Shown piece after piece: positions 45,218 through 55,047 of a stretch of DNA of 64,000 nt. Location of the stretch: NCBI RefSeq assembly GCF_001021385.1, contig NZ_CP011773.1, positions 6,014,001 to 6,078,000 on the forward strand. The letters are read 5' to 3'. The number at the start of each line of letters is the position of its first letter. Within the stretch, counting starts at the first letter, position 1. The translations under genes and the position numbers were made by a program. This stretch comes from Mycobacterium sp. EPa45 (GTDB lineage Bacteria; Actinomycetota; Actinomycetes; Mycobacteriales; Mycobacteriaceae). The notes beneath the pieces are model-generated. The model made no database searches and was not told the DNA's origin. It worked only from the letters and a program-made list of their open reading frames with translations.

Positions 45218-46070
45218 ACTGATTCTGACTCTTGGCGTAGATGCCCAGACGGCGGTCCTGCGGCTTGAACAACCGCATGCCGTCGACGGTCAGGCCCTCC
45301 CGTGGACCGATGACGAGATTGCCGAATGGAGCCAAGCTCTCCCAGAACATGCGTTCGGCCCGGCGTTGCAGCGTTTCCTCGAAATAGATGAAGACGTTCC
45401 TGCACAGGATCAGATGAAATTCGCCGAAGGTGCTGTCGGTGGCCAGATTATGCGAGAAGAACTCCAACCGCGAACGCAGTGTCGGGCTGAGAATGCACCG
45501 ATCATACTTGGCGATGTACCAGTCCGAGAATGGTCTTACCCCGCCGCTGGCTTGGTAATTGCGGGTCGCGCCCACCATGGCATCCGCGGGGTAGATTGCC
45601 GACGCGGCGATCTTGAGGGAGTCGCTGTCGATATCGGTTGCATAGATCGTCGACCGATCCAGCAGACCGGCCTCATCCAGAAGGATCGCAACGGAATACG
45701 CCTCTTCACCCGTCGCGCAACCCGCGACCCAGATCCGGATGCGCGGGTAGGTGGCCAGTCGGGGCAACAGCTCCGCACGGATGTTGTTGAACACCAGTGG
45801 GTCTCGGAACATCTCGGTAACATTGACCGTCATCGTGGACAGCAGCGAGGCCAACAGGCTGGGATCGCGGAGCACCCGATCCTGAGCCCTGGATATGGTG
45901 CCCAACGAATGCCGTTCGACGAACGCCATCAGCCGTCTATTGCGCGACGCATCCGTGTAGTGACGAAAGTCGTAGCCGAGAAACTCGTACACCGCGTAGA
46001 AGAACGCCTCCGCCTCGATCGCCGTCAGTTCCTTGGACCGAGCCGGATCATTCTCCGCGGGATTACTCAT
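45204..46070 (-). CDS. CheR-type protein methyltransferase
   Basis: A 288-residue CheR methyltransferase. The N-terminal helical domain is followed by the Rossmann-like SAM site IRIWVAGCATGEEAYSVAILL, then FHLILCRNVFIYFEETLQ and a C-terminal IGPREGL. It would transfer methyl groups from S-adenosylmethionine to glutamate side chains. Its stop and start overlap both neighbours: cheB downstream and the hybrid kinase upstream (8 bases), so one operon. No methyl-accepting chemoreceptor gene is visible in the window. Confidence 0.9.
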   Translation of the reverse strand: MSNPAENDPARSKELTAIEAEAFFYAVYEFLGYDFRHYTDASRNRRLMAFVERHSLGTISRAQDRVLRDPSLLASLLSTMTVNVTEMFRDPLVFNNIRAELLPRLATYPRIRIWVAGCATGEEAYSVAILLDEAGLLDRSTIYATDIDSDSLKIAASAIYPADAMVGATRNYQASGGVRPFSDWYIAKYDRCILSPTLRSRLEFFSHNLATDSTFGEFHLILCRNVFIYFEETLQRRAERMFWESLAPFGNLVIGPREGLTVDGMRLFKPQDRRLGIYAKSQNQYVGP

Positions 46071-49000
46071 TGGTGCTTGCCGCCCCCTGCTGGCCTCGCA
46101 ACCGACTGCCCAGCCACACCCTGAGCACGGATGTCAACTGATCCATGTCGACCGGTTTGGTCACATAGTCCGAAGCACCTGCGTCCAAGCACTTCTGGCG
46201 GTCACCCTTCATTGCTTTTGCCGTCAACGCCACGATCGGCAAGGTGCGCCAGCGGGATTCAGCCCGGATCCGCCGCATCGCCTCGTAACCGTCCATGACC
46301 GGCATCATGATGTCCATCAACACGAGCCCCACCTCTGGATGCGCGGCGAGGCTGTCAAGTCCTTCTTGCCCGTTTCGGGCGGGTATCACCGTGATGCCGT
46401 AGCGCTTCAGCGCGCTACCCAGTGAGAAGACGTTGCGGACGTCATCGTCGACCAGCAGGACGGTGTTGCCCTTGAGGCTTTCGTCGACCCGCTTGGGGTT
46501 TGACAGAATTTCGCGGGCCGAGTCGGGCATGTCGGTGGCCACGCGGTGAAGGAACAGTGCAGTTTCGTCCAGCAGCCGCTCAGGTGATTTGGCGTTCTTC
46601 AACACGATGGCAGAAGCCAGCACCTCGAGGCGCTGCGTCTCGGCGGTGGTCAATTCCCTTCCGGTGTGGACGATTACCGGCAGATGTTTCTGTTTGAGCT
46701 GATCCTTGACCCGCTCGATGAGATCTATGCCGTCCATATCGGGCAGCCCGAGATCGAGGACCAGACAGTCGTACGAGGTCGGTCCGGCCAATTCGGCCAG
46801 CACCTGCTGGCCGGTTCCGACGCACGTGATCGCGATATCGTCGCTCTCGATCATGTGCTTGACAACCTGACGCTGGCTGGCATCGTCTTCGGCGACCAGC
46901 ACGTGGCGCGGCCCCGGCTTCAGGAAATCGGCGACCGCGCTGAACATCGACCGGAGATCGGCGACCTCGGCGGGCTTGTTCAACGTGTGGATTGCACCCA
47001 TCCGCCGGCCGCGGCCGTCGTCGTTCGCACCCGAAATGACGTTGACCGGTATGTGCCGCGTGGCGAGGTCATGCTTGAGCACGTCCAGGACAACCCAGCC
47101 GGCCATGTCCGGCAGACCGATATCCAACGTGATCGCGGCGGGTTGCCTTTCCTTCGCCAGCGCCAACGCCATTCGGCCGCTTGCGGTGACGACCGCATCG
47201 AAGCCGGCTTCCGTGGCCAGCTCGACGAGCAATCCTGCAAATGTCGGGTCGTCCTCGACCACAAGCAGGACCGGTTTGGACCCTTCCGGCCAGCTGACGG
47301 ACGAAATATCCACCGCGCCAATGCGTGAGAGCGCACCATCGGCTTCAGGCGACATCTGACCAGGCGACACCTCAGCGGTGGACGCGGATCCGTTTGCGGC
47401 CACCTGCTGCGGTGCCGGCGGGGCGAGCACACTGCTCGGTGGCGCCGCAGCGCGCGGGGCCTCGGGCAGCGCGGCGTCACCCGCCTGTGGGGACGTGACG
47501 GGCAGATAGCAGGTGAAGGTTGATCCCTCGCCCAGCGCACTGCGCAGCGTGATTTCGCCGCCGAGGTTGCGTGCGAGTTCGCGGCTGATCGCCAGCCCCA
47601 ACCCGGTGCCGCCGTACAGCCTGGTGTTTCCCTTGGCCGCCTGCTGGAAGGACTCGAAAATCAGGTGGTGGTCCTGCTCGTCGATACCAATTCCGGTGTC
47701 GACGACGGCCACTGCCAGGTAACCGGTTCCTGGGTTGCCTTCGATGTCACCCGCCCCCGACAGCTCCACGGTCACCGAGCCTTGGTCGGTGAACTTGATC
47801 GCATTGGCCACCAGGTTCTTCGCGATCTGCTTCACGCGCGTGTAGTCACTGAAGAGTTGCGTTGGGGTGGCGTCGCCCACCACCACCCGGAAGCTGACAC
47901 CCTTGTTGTCCGCGATCGGGCGAAAGGTGCGCTCGAGGAAGGCGACCAGGTCGCTTACCTGGATCAGCTCGCGCTCCAGACGTAACGATCCGGATTCCAC
48001 CTTGGCAAGGTCGAGCACCTCGTCGATGAGGTTCAACAGGTCCTTGCCGGACTGTTGAATCGTCTCCGCGAACTCCTGCTGTTTGTCGGTGAGGGGGTCA
48101 TCCGAATCGGCCAACAAGCCCGCCAGGATCAGGATGCTGTTGAGCGGTGTCCGCAACTCGTGCGACATATTCGCCAAGAACTCCGACTTGTACCGCGATG
48201 AGACGGCCAGTTCCTCGGCCTTGGCTTCGAGGGTCTGGCTGAGCCGATGCAATTCGTTGTTCTTCTGCTCCAGCGACTGCGCCTGCGTCTCGAGGCGCTC
48301 CGAACTCGCCCGCAGTTCTTCCTGTTGCGAGCGCAGCTCCTCGGTCGTCTCCTCCAGCTCGGCATTCTGGGCCGATAACTGGTCTTCGCGTTGCGTCAGC
48401 TGTTCGTTCGCGGTCCGCAACTCCTCTTCCTGCGCCTGCAGTTCCTCGGTCTGCGCCTGGGACAACCGCAGCAACTCATTGGTCTTCTGTGCGGACTCGA
48501 TGGCGCTGAGGGCAACTCCCGCTCCGAAGGCAATGCTCTCCAACAGTTCGACATCGTCCTGCGAGAACAACCGCAGGGCGGCAAGCTCGAGGACGCCGTG
48601 CACCTCGGAGTCGGTCTTGATGGGAATGAGGATCAGCGACACCGGGTCCGTCTTGCCCAAGCCCGAGACGATCTCGACATAGTCCCCGGGGGCGCCGGTG
48701 ACCTCGATCCGATTGCCCTCCAGCGCGCACTGGCCGACCAGCCCGTCCCCCAATCCGAACGAATTCGGCAAGTCCTTGCGGCGGTGGAAGGCATACGAGG
48801 CCACCAGGTCGAACCGGTCCATCTCCTGCGCCTGCCGCAGATACAGGGCTCCGTGTTTGGCATCGAGTGCCTGCGCAGTGCGTGACACGATGACCGAACC
48901 CGCGGATGCCAGATCAGGCGCCGCCTGAATCTCGGTCATCAGATTCGCCTGAGTTTCCTTGGCACGGCGGGCCTTTTCGTTCTGTTCGGCCGCCCCGGTC

Positions 49001-49626
49001 ACCGTGCGATGGATATTGCGGCTGGTGAAATACAACATGATGCCCAGGACCAGGACGATGGCGCTGGCGAGGATCCACAGCAGTGACCGGGCGAAACGGA
49101 CCGCATTTTCCGCCCTGGTGTTGGCACTGGCGACGGCCTTTACCGAGTCCTGCTCGATCTGGCCCAACTGACTCTCCAGCGCCGCGACCTGACCGGCGAG
49201 GTCTCTCGCGGAAGCCACTGCCTGCCCATTGTTCTGGGCGTTCTGCAGATCGGACCGATAGTTCGACCGGAAGGTCGACCAGGTGCCCAGTGCCTGCTGG
49301 TACATCGAGCGGATCGAGCTGTTGTCCTCGGTCTCCGCGCCCGCTCGAAGCTCGGTGTCAACGGTTCGGTCGAGTTCGTCGAGCTCGCCGGCGAGTTCCG
49401 CGCGGCGGGCGGGGTCGTTGGAGAACAACAGCCTGTCGTGCGCGACGAGCAACGCCTTCAGATCACGCTGGACGTCGAGTGCGGCGACCTGGTCGTTGCG
49501 GGCTTGGGACCGCTCCTCGAACAGGTCGGTGATCTGCCGGAGTTGAACGGTGTAGAGCGTATTCGCCATGATGACGGCGAGAAGCGCGCATCCGCACACG
49601 ATCGCCAGTCGGGTCGCAAGCTTCAT
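46063..49626 (-). CDS. Hybrid sensor kinase with three receiver domains
   Basis: A 1187-residue membrane kinase. TM1 lies near 5-25 and TM2 near 182-201 with a helical extracytoplasmic domain between; a GAF domain follows (about 235-378). Residues 396-473 form a leucine heptad coiled coil with 12 leucines exactly seven apart and many Glu/Gln pairs. The phosphorylated histidine is His489 in NMSHELRTP, with an ATP-binding domain (DTGIG 643-647, GGTGLGL 672-678). Three receivers end the protein with phospho-acceptors near Asp835, Asp958 and Asp1105; the last has the KP pair at Lys1157. It is coupled to cheR and cheB downstream and is 6 bases after the GGDEF-EAL gene. Confidence 0.93.
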   Translation of the reverse strand: MKLATRLAIVCGCALLAVIMANTLYTVQLRQITDLFEERSQARNDQVAALDVQRDLKALLVAHDRLLFSNDPARRAELAGELDELDRTVDTELRAGAETEDNSSIRSMYQQALGTWSTFRSNYRSDLQNAQNNGQAVASARDLAGQVAALESQLGQIEQDSVKAVASANTRAENAVRFARSLLWILASAIVLVLGIMLYFTSRNIHRTVTGAAEQNEKARRAKETQANLMTEIQAAPDLASAGSVIVSRTAQALDAKHGALYLRQAQEMDRFDLVASYAFHRRKDLPNSFGLGDGLVGQCALEGNRIEVTGAPGDYVEIVSGLGKTDPVSLILIPIKTDSEVHGVLELAALRLFSQDDVELLESIAFGAGVALSAIESAQKTNELLRLSQAQTEELQAQEEELRTANEQLTQREDQLSAQNAELEETTEELRSQQEELRASSERLETQAQSLEQKNNELHRLSQTLEAKAEELAVSSRYKSEFLANMSHELRTPLNSILILAGLLADSDDPLTDKQQEFAETIQQSGKDLLNLIDEVLDLAKVESGSLRLERELIQVSDLVAFLERTFRPIADNKGVSFRVVVGDATPTQLFSDYTRVKQIAKNLVANAIKFTDQGSVTVELSGAGDIEGNPGTGYLAVAVVDTGIGIDEQDHHLIFESFQQAAKGNTRLYGGTGLGLAISRELARNLGGEITLRSALGEGSTFTCYLPVTSPQAGDAALPEAPRAAAPPSSVLAPPAPQQVAANGSASTAEVSPGQMSPEADGALSRIGAVDISSVSWPEGSKPVLLVVEDDPTFAGLLVELATEAGFDAVVTASGRMALALAKERQPAAITLDIGLPDMAGWVVLDVLKHDLATRHIPVNVISGANDDGRGRRMGAIHTLNKPAEVADLRSMFSAVADFLKPGPRHVLVAEDDASQRQVVKHMIESDDIAITCVGTGQQVLAELAGPTSYDCLVLDLGLPDMDGIDLIERVKDQLKQKHLPVIVHTGRELTTAETQRLEVLASAIVLKNAKSPERLLDETALFLHRVATDMPDSAREILSNPKRVDESLKGNTVLLVDDDVRNVFSLGSALKRYGITVIPARNGQEGLDSLAAHPEVGLVLMDIMMPVMDGYEAMRRIRAESRWRTLPIVALTAKAMKGDRQKCLDAGASDYVTKPVDMDQLTSVLRVWLGSRLRGQQGAASTNE

Positions 49627-49632
49627 GTCTCC

Positions 49633-52233
49633 CTAGCTCTCACCGGTAACCTTCGCTCTCCAAGCAGTGGGCCACTTCTCCACCTCCGCGGCCAGGTCCG
49701 TCGCCTCGATCGGATGGGCGTAGGAGAATCCTTGCTGCAGAACGCATCCCGCGTCCCGCAACCAGTCGGCCTGCTTCTGGTTCTCGACCCCTTCGGCGAT
49801 CAAATCGACCTGCATACACGCGGCCAGTGCGATCTGGCTGCGTACCAGCCGTTGTACGCGCCGGTCGTCATGGACCTCGGCGACGAACGTGCGGTCGATC
49901 TTCAACCAGTCGACGGGGATGTGCAGCAGGTTCGTCATACTCGCATGGTCGACACCGAAATCGTCTATCGCCAAGTTGAATCCGATGCTTCGAGCGTGGC
50001 GCAGCGCCACACACGCCGGAGTTGGGTCACGATAGAACGTGCGCTCGGTGACTTCCAGGCAGATGTTCTCCGGTGAGATCCCGTTGTCTCGCTGGACACC
50101 GATCAGGTCGTCGAGGAAGCTTCCGTCGAGCACGTGGTCCGGCGAGATGTTCACGTGCAGCTTCAAGTCGTCTCTTCCCAGGGCTGCGAAGTCCTCGAAA
50201 CTGCGCACCAGGATCCATCTGCTCAATGGGGCGATCTGCCCGGCACTTTCGGCCAGCGCGATGATGTCGGTTGCGGGCATCTCCTCACCACCGACCCGCC
50301 AGCGGACCAGGGCCTCGAGCCCGAAAAGCGCTCCGGTGGCTGAGTTCACGATCGGCTGATAAGCCATCCGAAACTCCGACCGGGCAATGGCATCCGCGAC
50401 TTCCGATCGCAGGTCTACCCTTCCTCTGTGCCGCGACCCGATCCCATCGGTGTAGAGGACACATTCGTCGAGCCGGTTCTTCTTCGCCTCGAACATGGCG
50501 ATATCGGCCTGGTTGAGCAACTCCTCGGGAGTGTGTGCGCTCGCGCCGAGACACGAGATGCCCATGCTCAGCGACGGATACAGCGTCACGTTCTTACAGT
50601 GAACCGGTTCGCCCTGGACCTGCTGCAGGATCCGGTTCCCCGCTGCGACGGCATCGTCGATCGACCGCACATCTTCGAACACGACGATGAACTCGTCCCC
50701 GCCGATGCGGCAGACCAGTGCGTCGTTGCCGGCGGCCAACCTCAGCCGCACAGCGACTTCGACGAGCAGCTCGTCACCGGTGTCATGGCCGTAGGTGTCG
50801 TTGACCGACTTGAACCTGTTGACGTCCATGTACATGAGTGCAGCCAGTTTTGTGTGGTCCGGCCGGCGGGACAGCTCCGCGAGTCGCTCGTTAAGTTGCC
50901 GACGATTGGCCAGGTCGGTCAGCGGGTCATGGCTTGCGAGGTGGCTGATCACCAGTTGGGCCTGCTTGATCTCCGTCAAGTCATGCACCACGACCGCGAC
51001 GTGCAGATCGATCGAGTCACCGATCGGCGACAGTGTGATCAGGACGTCGACGGGGCGACGGAGGCCGGCGGCGAACGTCATCTCCATCGACACTTCCTGG
51101 TGCGTCGCCAGGGTGCAGTCCAATTGTTCACGCAACCTGTCTCGATGCGCGTCGACGGCGAGGTCCACGATGGATCGGCCGATCAGGCTGTCGTCGTGCC
51201 CGCTGAACAGTGCGATGGCGGCCTTGTTGCAGCTGCGGATCGCGCCCGTGGCATCAACGGCGAGGATCGCGTCAGCGGTGGCCTGCATAACGGCGGCATA
51301 CTCCGCCTGAACCCGGTAGAGCGTGGCGTTGGATATCGCGAGAGCGGCTGCCACGGATGTGCCGCGGAACAGCGCGGTCTCGACTTCGGAAAAGGCGGGA
51401 CCGTCGGTGCGGCCGACACAGAGAATACCGACAGGTTGTCCTCGGGCCGACAACTCCTGGATCATGACCGCCCCGCCGGGCATCGGGCTGCGCACTCCGC
51501 CGGATGCCTGCTCAACGAGCCACTGCTGCAGCAACTCCGACCTTCGACCCGCTTCGGTGTGCGAGAACGAGTCCTGCCACTGGCTGCCCGGGGCCGGCAG
51601 ACGAAGCAGACATGCCGCGTCGAACAATTGGCTCATCTCGGCGACGATGGTCTTTTCCAAGGTCGGCAGGTCGATGCTGTCCTCGGCGAAGATATTGGCC
51701 AGCCGAGCCCGCCGCCGCGTAAAGGCAAGCTCTTCACGCTGGCGGCTCTCGGCGGCACGTGCGATCTGGAGTTGCTGTTCATGCAGGCGCGCCGCCTCCA
51801 TGTGAAGTTTGGCAAACGATTGGTCCAGCTCCAGCAAAGCTTTCACTTTGCCGTAGAGCACCGCTGCCGAAACTGGCTTGAGCAGAAAATCCACCGCTCC
51901 CAGGTCGTAGCCGCGATCGAGATCGCCGTCGTCCGCCTGGCCGGTAAGGAAAATGATCGGCGTAGAGGCCAACTCGTCGGCCTCCCGAATAAGACGTGCG
52001 GTCTCGAATCCGCCCATCCCCGGCATGTTGATGTCGAGCACGATCACCGCAACCTTGCGCTGCAGCAGTTCGGTGAGCGCCTCCTCGCCCGAGCCTGCCT
52101 GGACAAGTTCGCAGTCCAGGGGCCTGAGCACGGTACACAGCAGCTCCCGCAGCCGGTCATCGTCGTCGACAACCAGGACCGTCTGTTTGCTCTCGGTTGT
52201 CGTGGGCTCCTGCACCACGCCATCCATCAGCAC
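49633..52233 (-). CDS. REC-GAF-PAS-GGDEF-EAL cyclic-di-GMP protein
   Basis: About 866 residues. An N-terminal receiver has VVDDDD and Asp67 in LDINMPGMGG, with Lys119. GAF-like and PAS-like domains follow, then GGDEF (511-515, CRIGGDEFIVVF) and an EAL domain with EAL at 640-642, DDFG at 757-760 and IAEGVENQ. Both catalytic sets look intact; the RxxD inhibitory site before GGDEF is absent. It could both make and break cyclic-di-GMP under phosphorylation by the neighbouring kinase. GTG 52233 is chosen (ATG 52227 is near) and it is first in the operon. Confidence 0.9.
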   Translation of the reverse strand: MLMDGVVQEPTTTESKQTVLVVDDDDRLRELLCTVLRPLDCELVQAGSGEEALTELLQRKVAVIVLDINMPGMGGFETARLIREADELASTPIIFLTGQADDGDLDRGYDLGAVDFLLKPVSAAVLYGKVKALLELDQSFAKLHMEAARLHEQQLQIARAAESRQREELAFTRRRARLANIFAEDSIDLPTLEKTIVAEMSQLFDAACLLRLPAPGSQWQDSFSHTEAGRRSELLQQWLVEQASGGVRSPMPGGAVMIQELSARGQPVGILCVGRTDGPAFSEVETALFRGTSVAAALAISNATLYRVQAEYAAVMQATADAILAVDATGAIRSCNKAAIALFSGHDDSLIGRSIVDLAVDAHRDRLREQLDCTLATHQEVSMEMTFAAGLRRPVDVLITLSPIGDSIDLHVAVVVHDLTEIKQAQLVISHLASHDPLTDLANRRQLNERLAELSRRPDHTKLAALMYMDVNRFKSVNDTYGHDTGDELLVEVAVRLRLAAGNDALVCRIGGDEFIVVFEDVRSIDDAVAAGNRILQQVQGEPVHCKNVTLYPSLSMGISCLGASAHTPEELLNQADIAMFEAKKNRLDECVLYTDGIGSRHRGRVDLRSEVADAIARSEFRMAYQPIVNSATGALFGLEALVRWRVGGEEMPATDIIALAESAGQIAPLSRWILVRSFEDFAALGRDDLKLHVNISPDHVLDGSFLDDLIGVQRDNGISPENICLEVTERTFYRDPTPACVALRHARSIGFNLAIDDFGVDHASMTNLLHIPVDWLKIDRTFVAEVHDDRRVQRLVRSQIALAACMQVDLIAEGVENQKQADWLRDAGCVLQQGFSYAHPIEATDLAAEVEKWPTAWRAKVTGES

Positions 52234-52811
52234 GGGATTAATGTTCCCTCCCGCGCGAGGTCTGGCACAAGCACTCGAACTTTCACTCCCCCGACTCTTT
52301 TCGTGAACAATGACCCGTTGCAATAAGTGTGCCGCTGCGCCACCCCCATAGGACGCCAATCGACAAATACAGCAAATTTCGTCGCTTAACCGTGATGTAG
52401 TCGGTGCGCCCGTCGGCATACGGTCGCTCCGAGACCGTTCGGCGTGGCGTCCCGACGTACCTTCCTCTAGGTTCGGGGCGATCGATCAAACGCGGCAGCG
52501 CAAACTCCGCCTGCAGAATATCGACCACCCCGACGCAGCGTTCGGTATCCGCGCGTGTCGGCGAGTCCAGACAGTCGTCGGATCGAGACGAATCCCACCG
52601 CGACGCGAGCGCACCTGCAGCACCGGACCTCCGACCCATCCCCAATCGCCGGGCGATCCTCTCCAATGACGCCGCCCGTCGTCAGGGTGATCTCGTGGCG
52701 ACGGGTCCCTCACGCTGCGTCGACGTCCGGAGCTATGACGCTTCGGCAAACATTCCCACCGGCCGTCGCATTCCAGTGCAGATTCGCGGGTCGTGGGGTC
52801 TACTGGTGGCT
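52234..52811. other. Divergent intergenic region, no clear gene
   Basis: About 578 bases between the starts of two divergent cyclic-di-GMP genes. It should contain both promoters. GGGAGGGAA upstream of 52233 is a likely ribosome-binding site for the minus-strand operon. Frames that cross this region show no recognisable domain. Nothing else was identified. Confidence 0.5.
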
Positions 52812-54935
52812 ATGCGGTTCGAGGGGGTCGACGAACCACTCGCAGACGACGGGCCCGAGATTCCCGTCGAACTCATTCGTACCCTCTTGGGCCTGTTGCG
52901 AAGCCGTCTCGGGCTGGAAACCGCGTGGCTGGCCTCGTTCCGCGATGGGATGCAAACGTTCGAGGTGCTCGACGGCGACACTGACGCAGTAAGTTTCACA
53001 TCCGGCGACCGTGCGTCACTATTCGATTCCTATTGTGTTCGAGTCATCGACGGGCGGCTGCCCGGAATCATCCCCGATACCCGGGCCAACCAGACCACCG
53101 ATGCACTTCCCGTCACTCGTGAATTCGGCCTCGGCGCCTACGTCGGCGTGCCGGTGCTCAACCGCAACGGCGCCACGATCGGAATGGTTTGTGCTGTCAG
53201 CCGTGAGGCCAAGCCGTACCTCGCCGATATCGACCTGCGCATTGTCAAGCAGATCGCCGAACTCATCGGCACACTCATCGAATCTCCGGATAGTGGCACC
53301 GATACCACCGCGGCTCAGCGGGCGGCGATCCGAAGGGTGGTGTATCAGCGCGATTTCGAGGTGGTGTTCCAGTCGGTCCACGACGTCCCGACCGGCAAGG
53401 TGGTGGGTGTCGAGGCGCTTGCCCGCTTTCCCAGAGAACCATTTCGTCCTGACGGATTCCTCGCGCAGGCAGCACTGTTGGGGCTGGGGATCGAGTTGGA
53501 GACCGCGATCGTGGCGCGGGTCATCTCAATGGTGCCGCAGCTGCCCGAGGACATCTTCATCGCAGTGAACATCTCGCCCGCGGCGGCGCTGGTCGCTCCG
53601 TGGAGTCAAATGCTGGCCGATGTCGACCCCTCGCGAATTGTGTTGGAGCTGACCGAACACGATGCCGTCCTCGACTACGGCGCGTTGGACGACGCGTTGG
53701 AGCCGTGCCGCGCACGAGGCGTCCGGGTGGCGGTCGACGACGTCGGCGCCGGCTTCTCCTCGTTCTCTCACGTCCTCGAACTGAGCCCCGAATTCGTCAA
53801 GATCGACCAGTCGATCACCCGCCACATCGACGTCGACGATGCCCGACGCAGACTGGCGCACGCCATCGCCGAGCTCGCCGGTCAGATGGGCGCGACGGTG
53901 ATCGCCGAAGGTGTTGAGACACAAGGTGAACTCGATGCCATCAACGCGGTCGGCATCAGCTCGGCCCAAGGGTATTACCTCAGCCGCCCACGGCCACTCG
54001 TGCACGGGTTTCCGGCTGCTGCTGCGGCGGCGTCGAGTGATCTGCTTCCCACCGCGGTCGACCTTCTCGGCGAGCGGCGGTTCGAACTGGCGCTCGCCCA
54101 TTCGCCCATCGGCATGGCTGTTGTGGGGTTGGACGGGACGTTCCTACGCACCAATCGCGCTCTGCGGACGATGCTCGGATACACCAAACGCGAGTTGGCC
54201 GAACTCACCTTTCAGGAAATAACCCACCCCGACGATCTCGAGGCCGATATCGCACTTCTCACCGAATGCCTGGAGGGACGGCGCCGCTCCTACCGCATCG
54301 ACAAGCGGTACATCGCTGCCGACGGCCGTGTCGTGTGGGGCGCGTTGACCGTAGTGGTGGTGAACGCACCGCGAGATCAGCCGCGCTATTTCGTCTCGCA
54401 GATCGTGGATGTGACTGCCGACCGCATCCGTGAGGCCGCTCTGGCACGACAAGCCGCCACCGACCCGCTGACCGGGGTCGCGAACCGGTCGGCCGGTTGG
54501 AGCCGCCTGGAACAGCTCCACGTCAGCGGACGGGGTTACGGGATCCTGTTCTGCGATATCGAACGCTTCAAAGCCGTCAACGATCAGCACGGCCACCGCG
54601 CGGGTGACCAGTTGCTGGTGCAGGTCGCCGGGCGGCTGCAAGCGGCGGTCGGAGAGGACGATGTCGTCGCCCGCTGGGGCGGCGACGAATTCCTGGTGAT
54701 CACCGATTCAGTCAACGACTGGGAACTCGCACGCCTGGCCGACCGGATCACCGACCAGCTGGACACGGCGCCGGTGATGCTCGGCGAGGGCAAGCAAGTT
54801 GCGGCCAGGTTGACCATCGGAATCGCCGCGCACCACACCGGTGACGGACGCTCGATCGATGCCGTCCTCGAACATGCCGACCAGGCCATGTACAACAAGC
54901 GACGCCGACGACGCCGACGGGCCGCGGGTAGTTAG
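52812..54935 (+). CDS. GAF-EAL-PAS-GGDEF cyclic-di-GMP protein
   Basis: A 707-residue cytoplasmic protein with the rarer order EAL before GGDEF. An N-terminal GAF-like domain (about 20-160) precedes an EAL domain (EAL 201-203, VDDVGAGFSS near 308-317, IAEGVET), a PAS domain (about 425-540) and a GGDEF domain (GGDEF 623-627) ending in a basic, arginine-rich tail. There is no RxxD inhibitory site. Both halves retain the main catalytic residues. It is divergent from the GGDEF-EAL/kinase/CheRB operon and probably acts in the same circuit. ATG 52812 is chosen since the GAF domain begins soon after. Confidence 0.9.
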   Translation: MRFEGVDEPLADDGPEIPVELIRTLLGLLRSRLGLETAWLASFRDGMQTFEVLDGDTDAVSFTSGDRASLFDSYCVRVIDGRLPGIIPDTRANQTTDALPVTREFGLGAYVGVPVLNRNGATIGMVCAVSREAKPYLADIDLRIVKQIAELIGTLIESPDSGTDTTAAQRAAIRRVVYQRDFEVVFQSVHDVPTGKVVGVEALARFPREPFRPDGFLAQAALLGLGIELETAIVARVISMVPQLPEDIFIAVNISPAAALVAPWSQMLADVDPSRIVLELTEHDAVLDYGALDDALEPCRARGVRVAVDDVGAGFSSFSHVLELSPEFVKIDQSITRHIDVDDARRRLAHAIAELAGQMGATVIAEGVETQGELDAINAVGISSAQGYYLSRPRPLVHGFPAAAAAASSDLLPTAVDLLGERRFELALAHSPIGMAVVGLDGTFLRTNRALRTMLGYTKRELAELTFQEITHPDDLEADIALLTECLEGRRRSYRIDKRYIAADGRVVWGALTVVVVNAPRDQPRYFVSQIVDVTADRIREAALARQAATDPLTGVANRSAGWSRLEQLHVSGRGYGILFCDIERFKAVNDQHGHRAGDQLLVQVAGRLQAAVGEDDVVARWGGDEFLVITDSVNDWELARLADRITDQLDTAPVMLGEGKQVAARLTIGIAAHHTGDGRSIDAVLEHADQAMYNKRRRRRRRAAGS

Positions 54936-55047
54936 ACCCACCTGCCGAGCCGAACGCGGCAATGCCTACATCACGCTGCGATGCGATGGACGGTCTAGTT
55001 AGTTGGGGTAACGTTTCTGGTATATCCGCGCAGGAGGGAGTGCTCGC

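Noticed and set aside
50428..52326. Plus-strand reading frame of 632 codons
   Set aside because: Antisense to the REC-GGDEF-EAL gene with clear catalytic motifs; no domain seen.
52283..52666. Minus-strand reading frame of 127 codons upstream of the REC-GGDEF-EAL gene
   Set aside because: No recognisable domain, and arginine-rich composition as expected of a non-coding frame in GC-rich DNA; it lies in the divergent promoter region.
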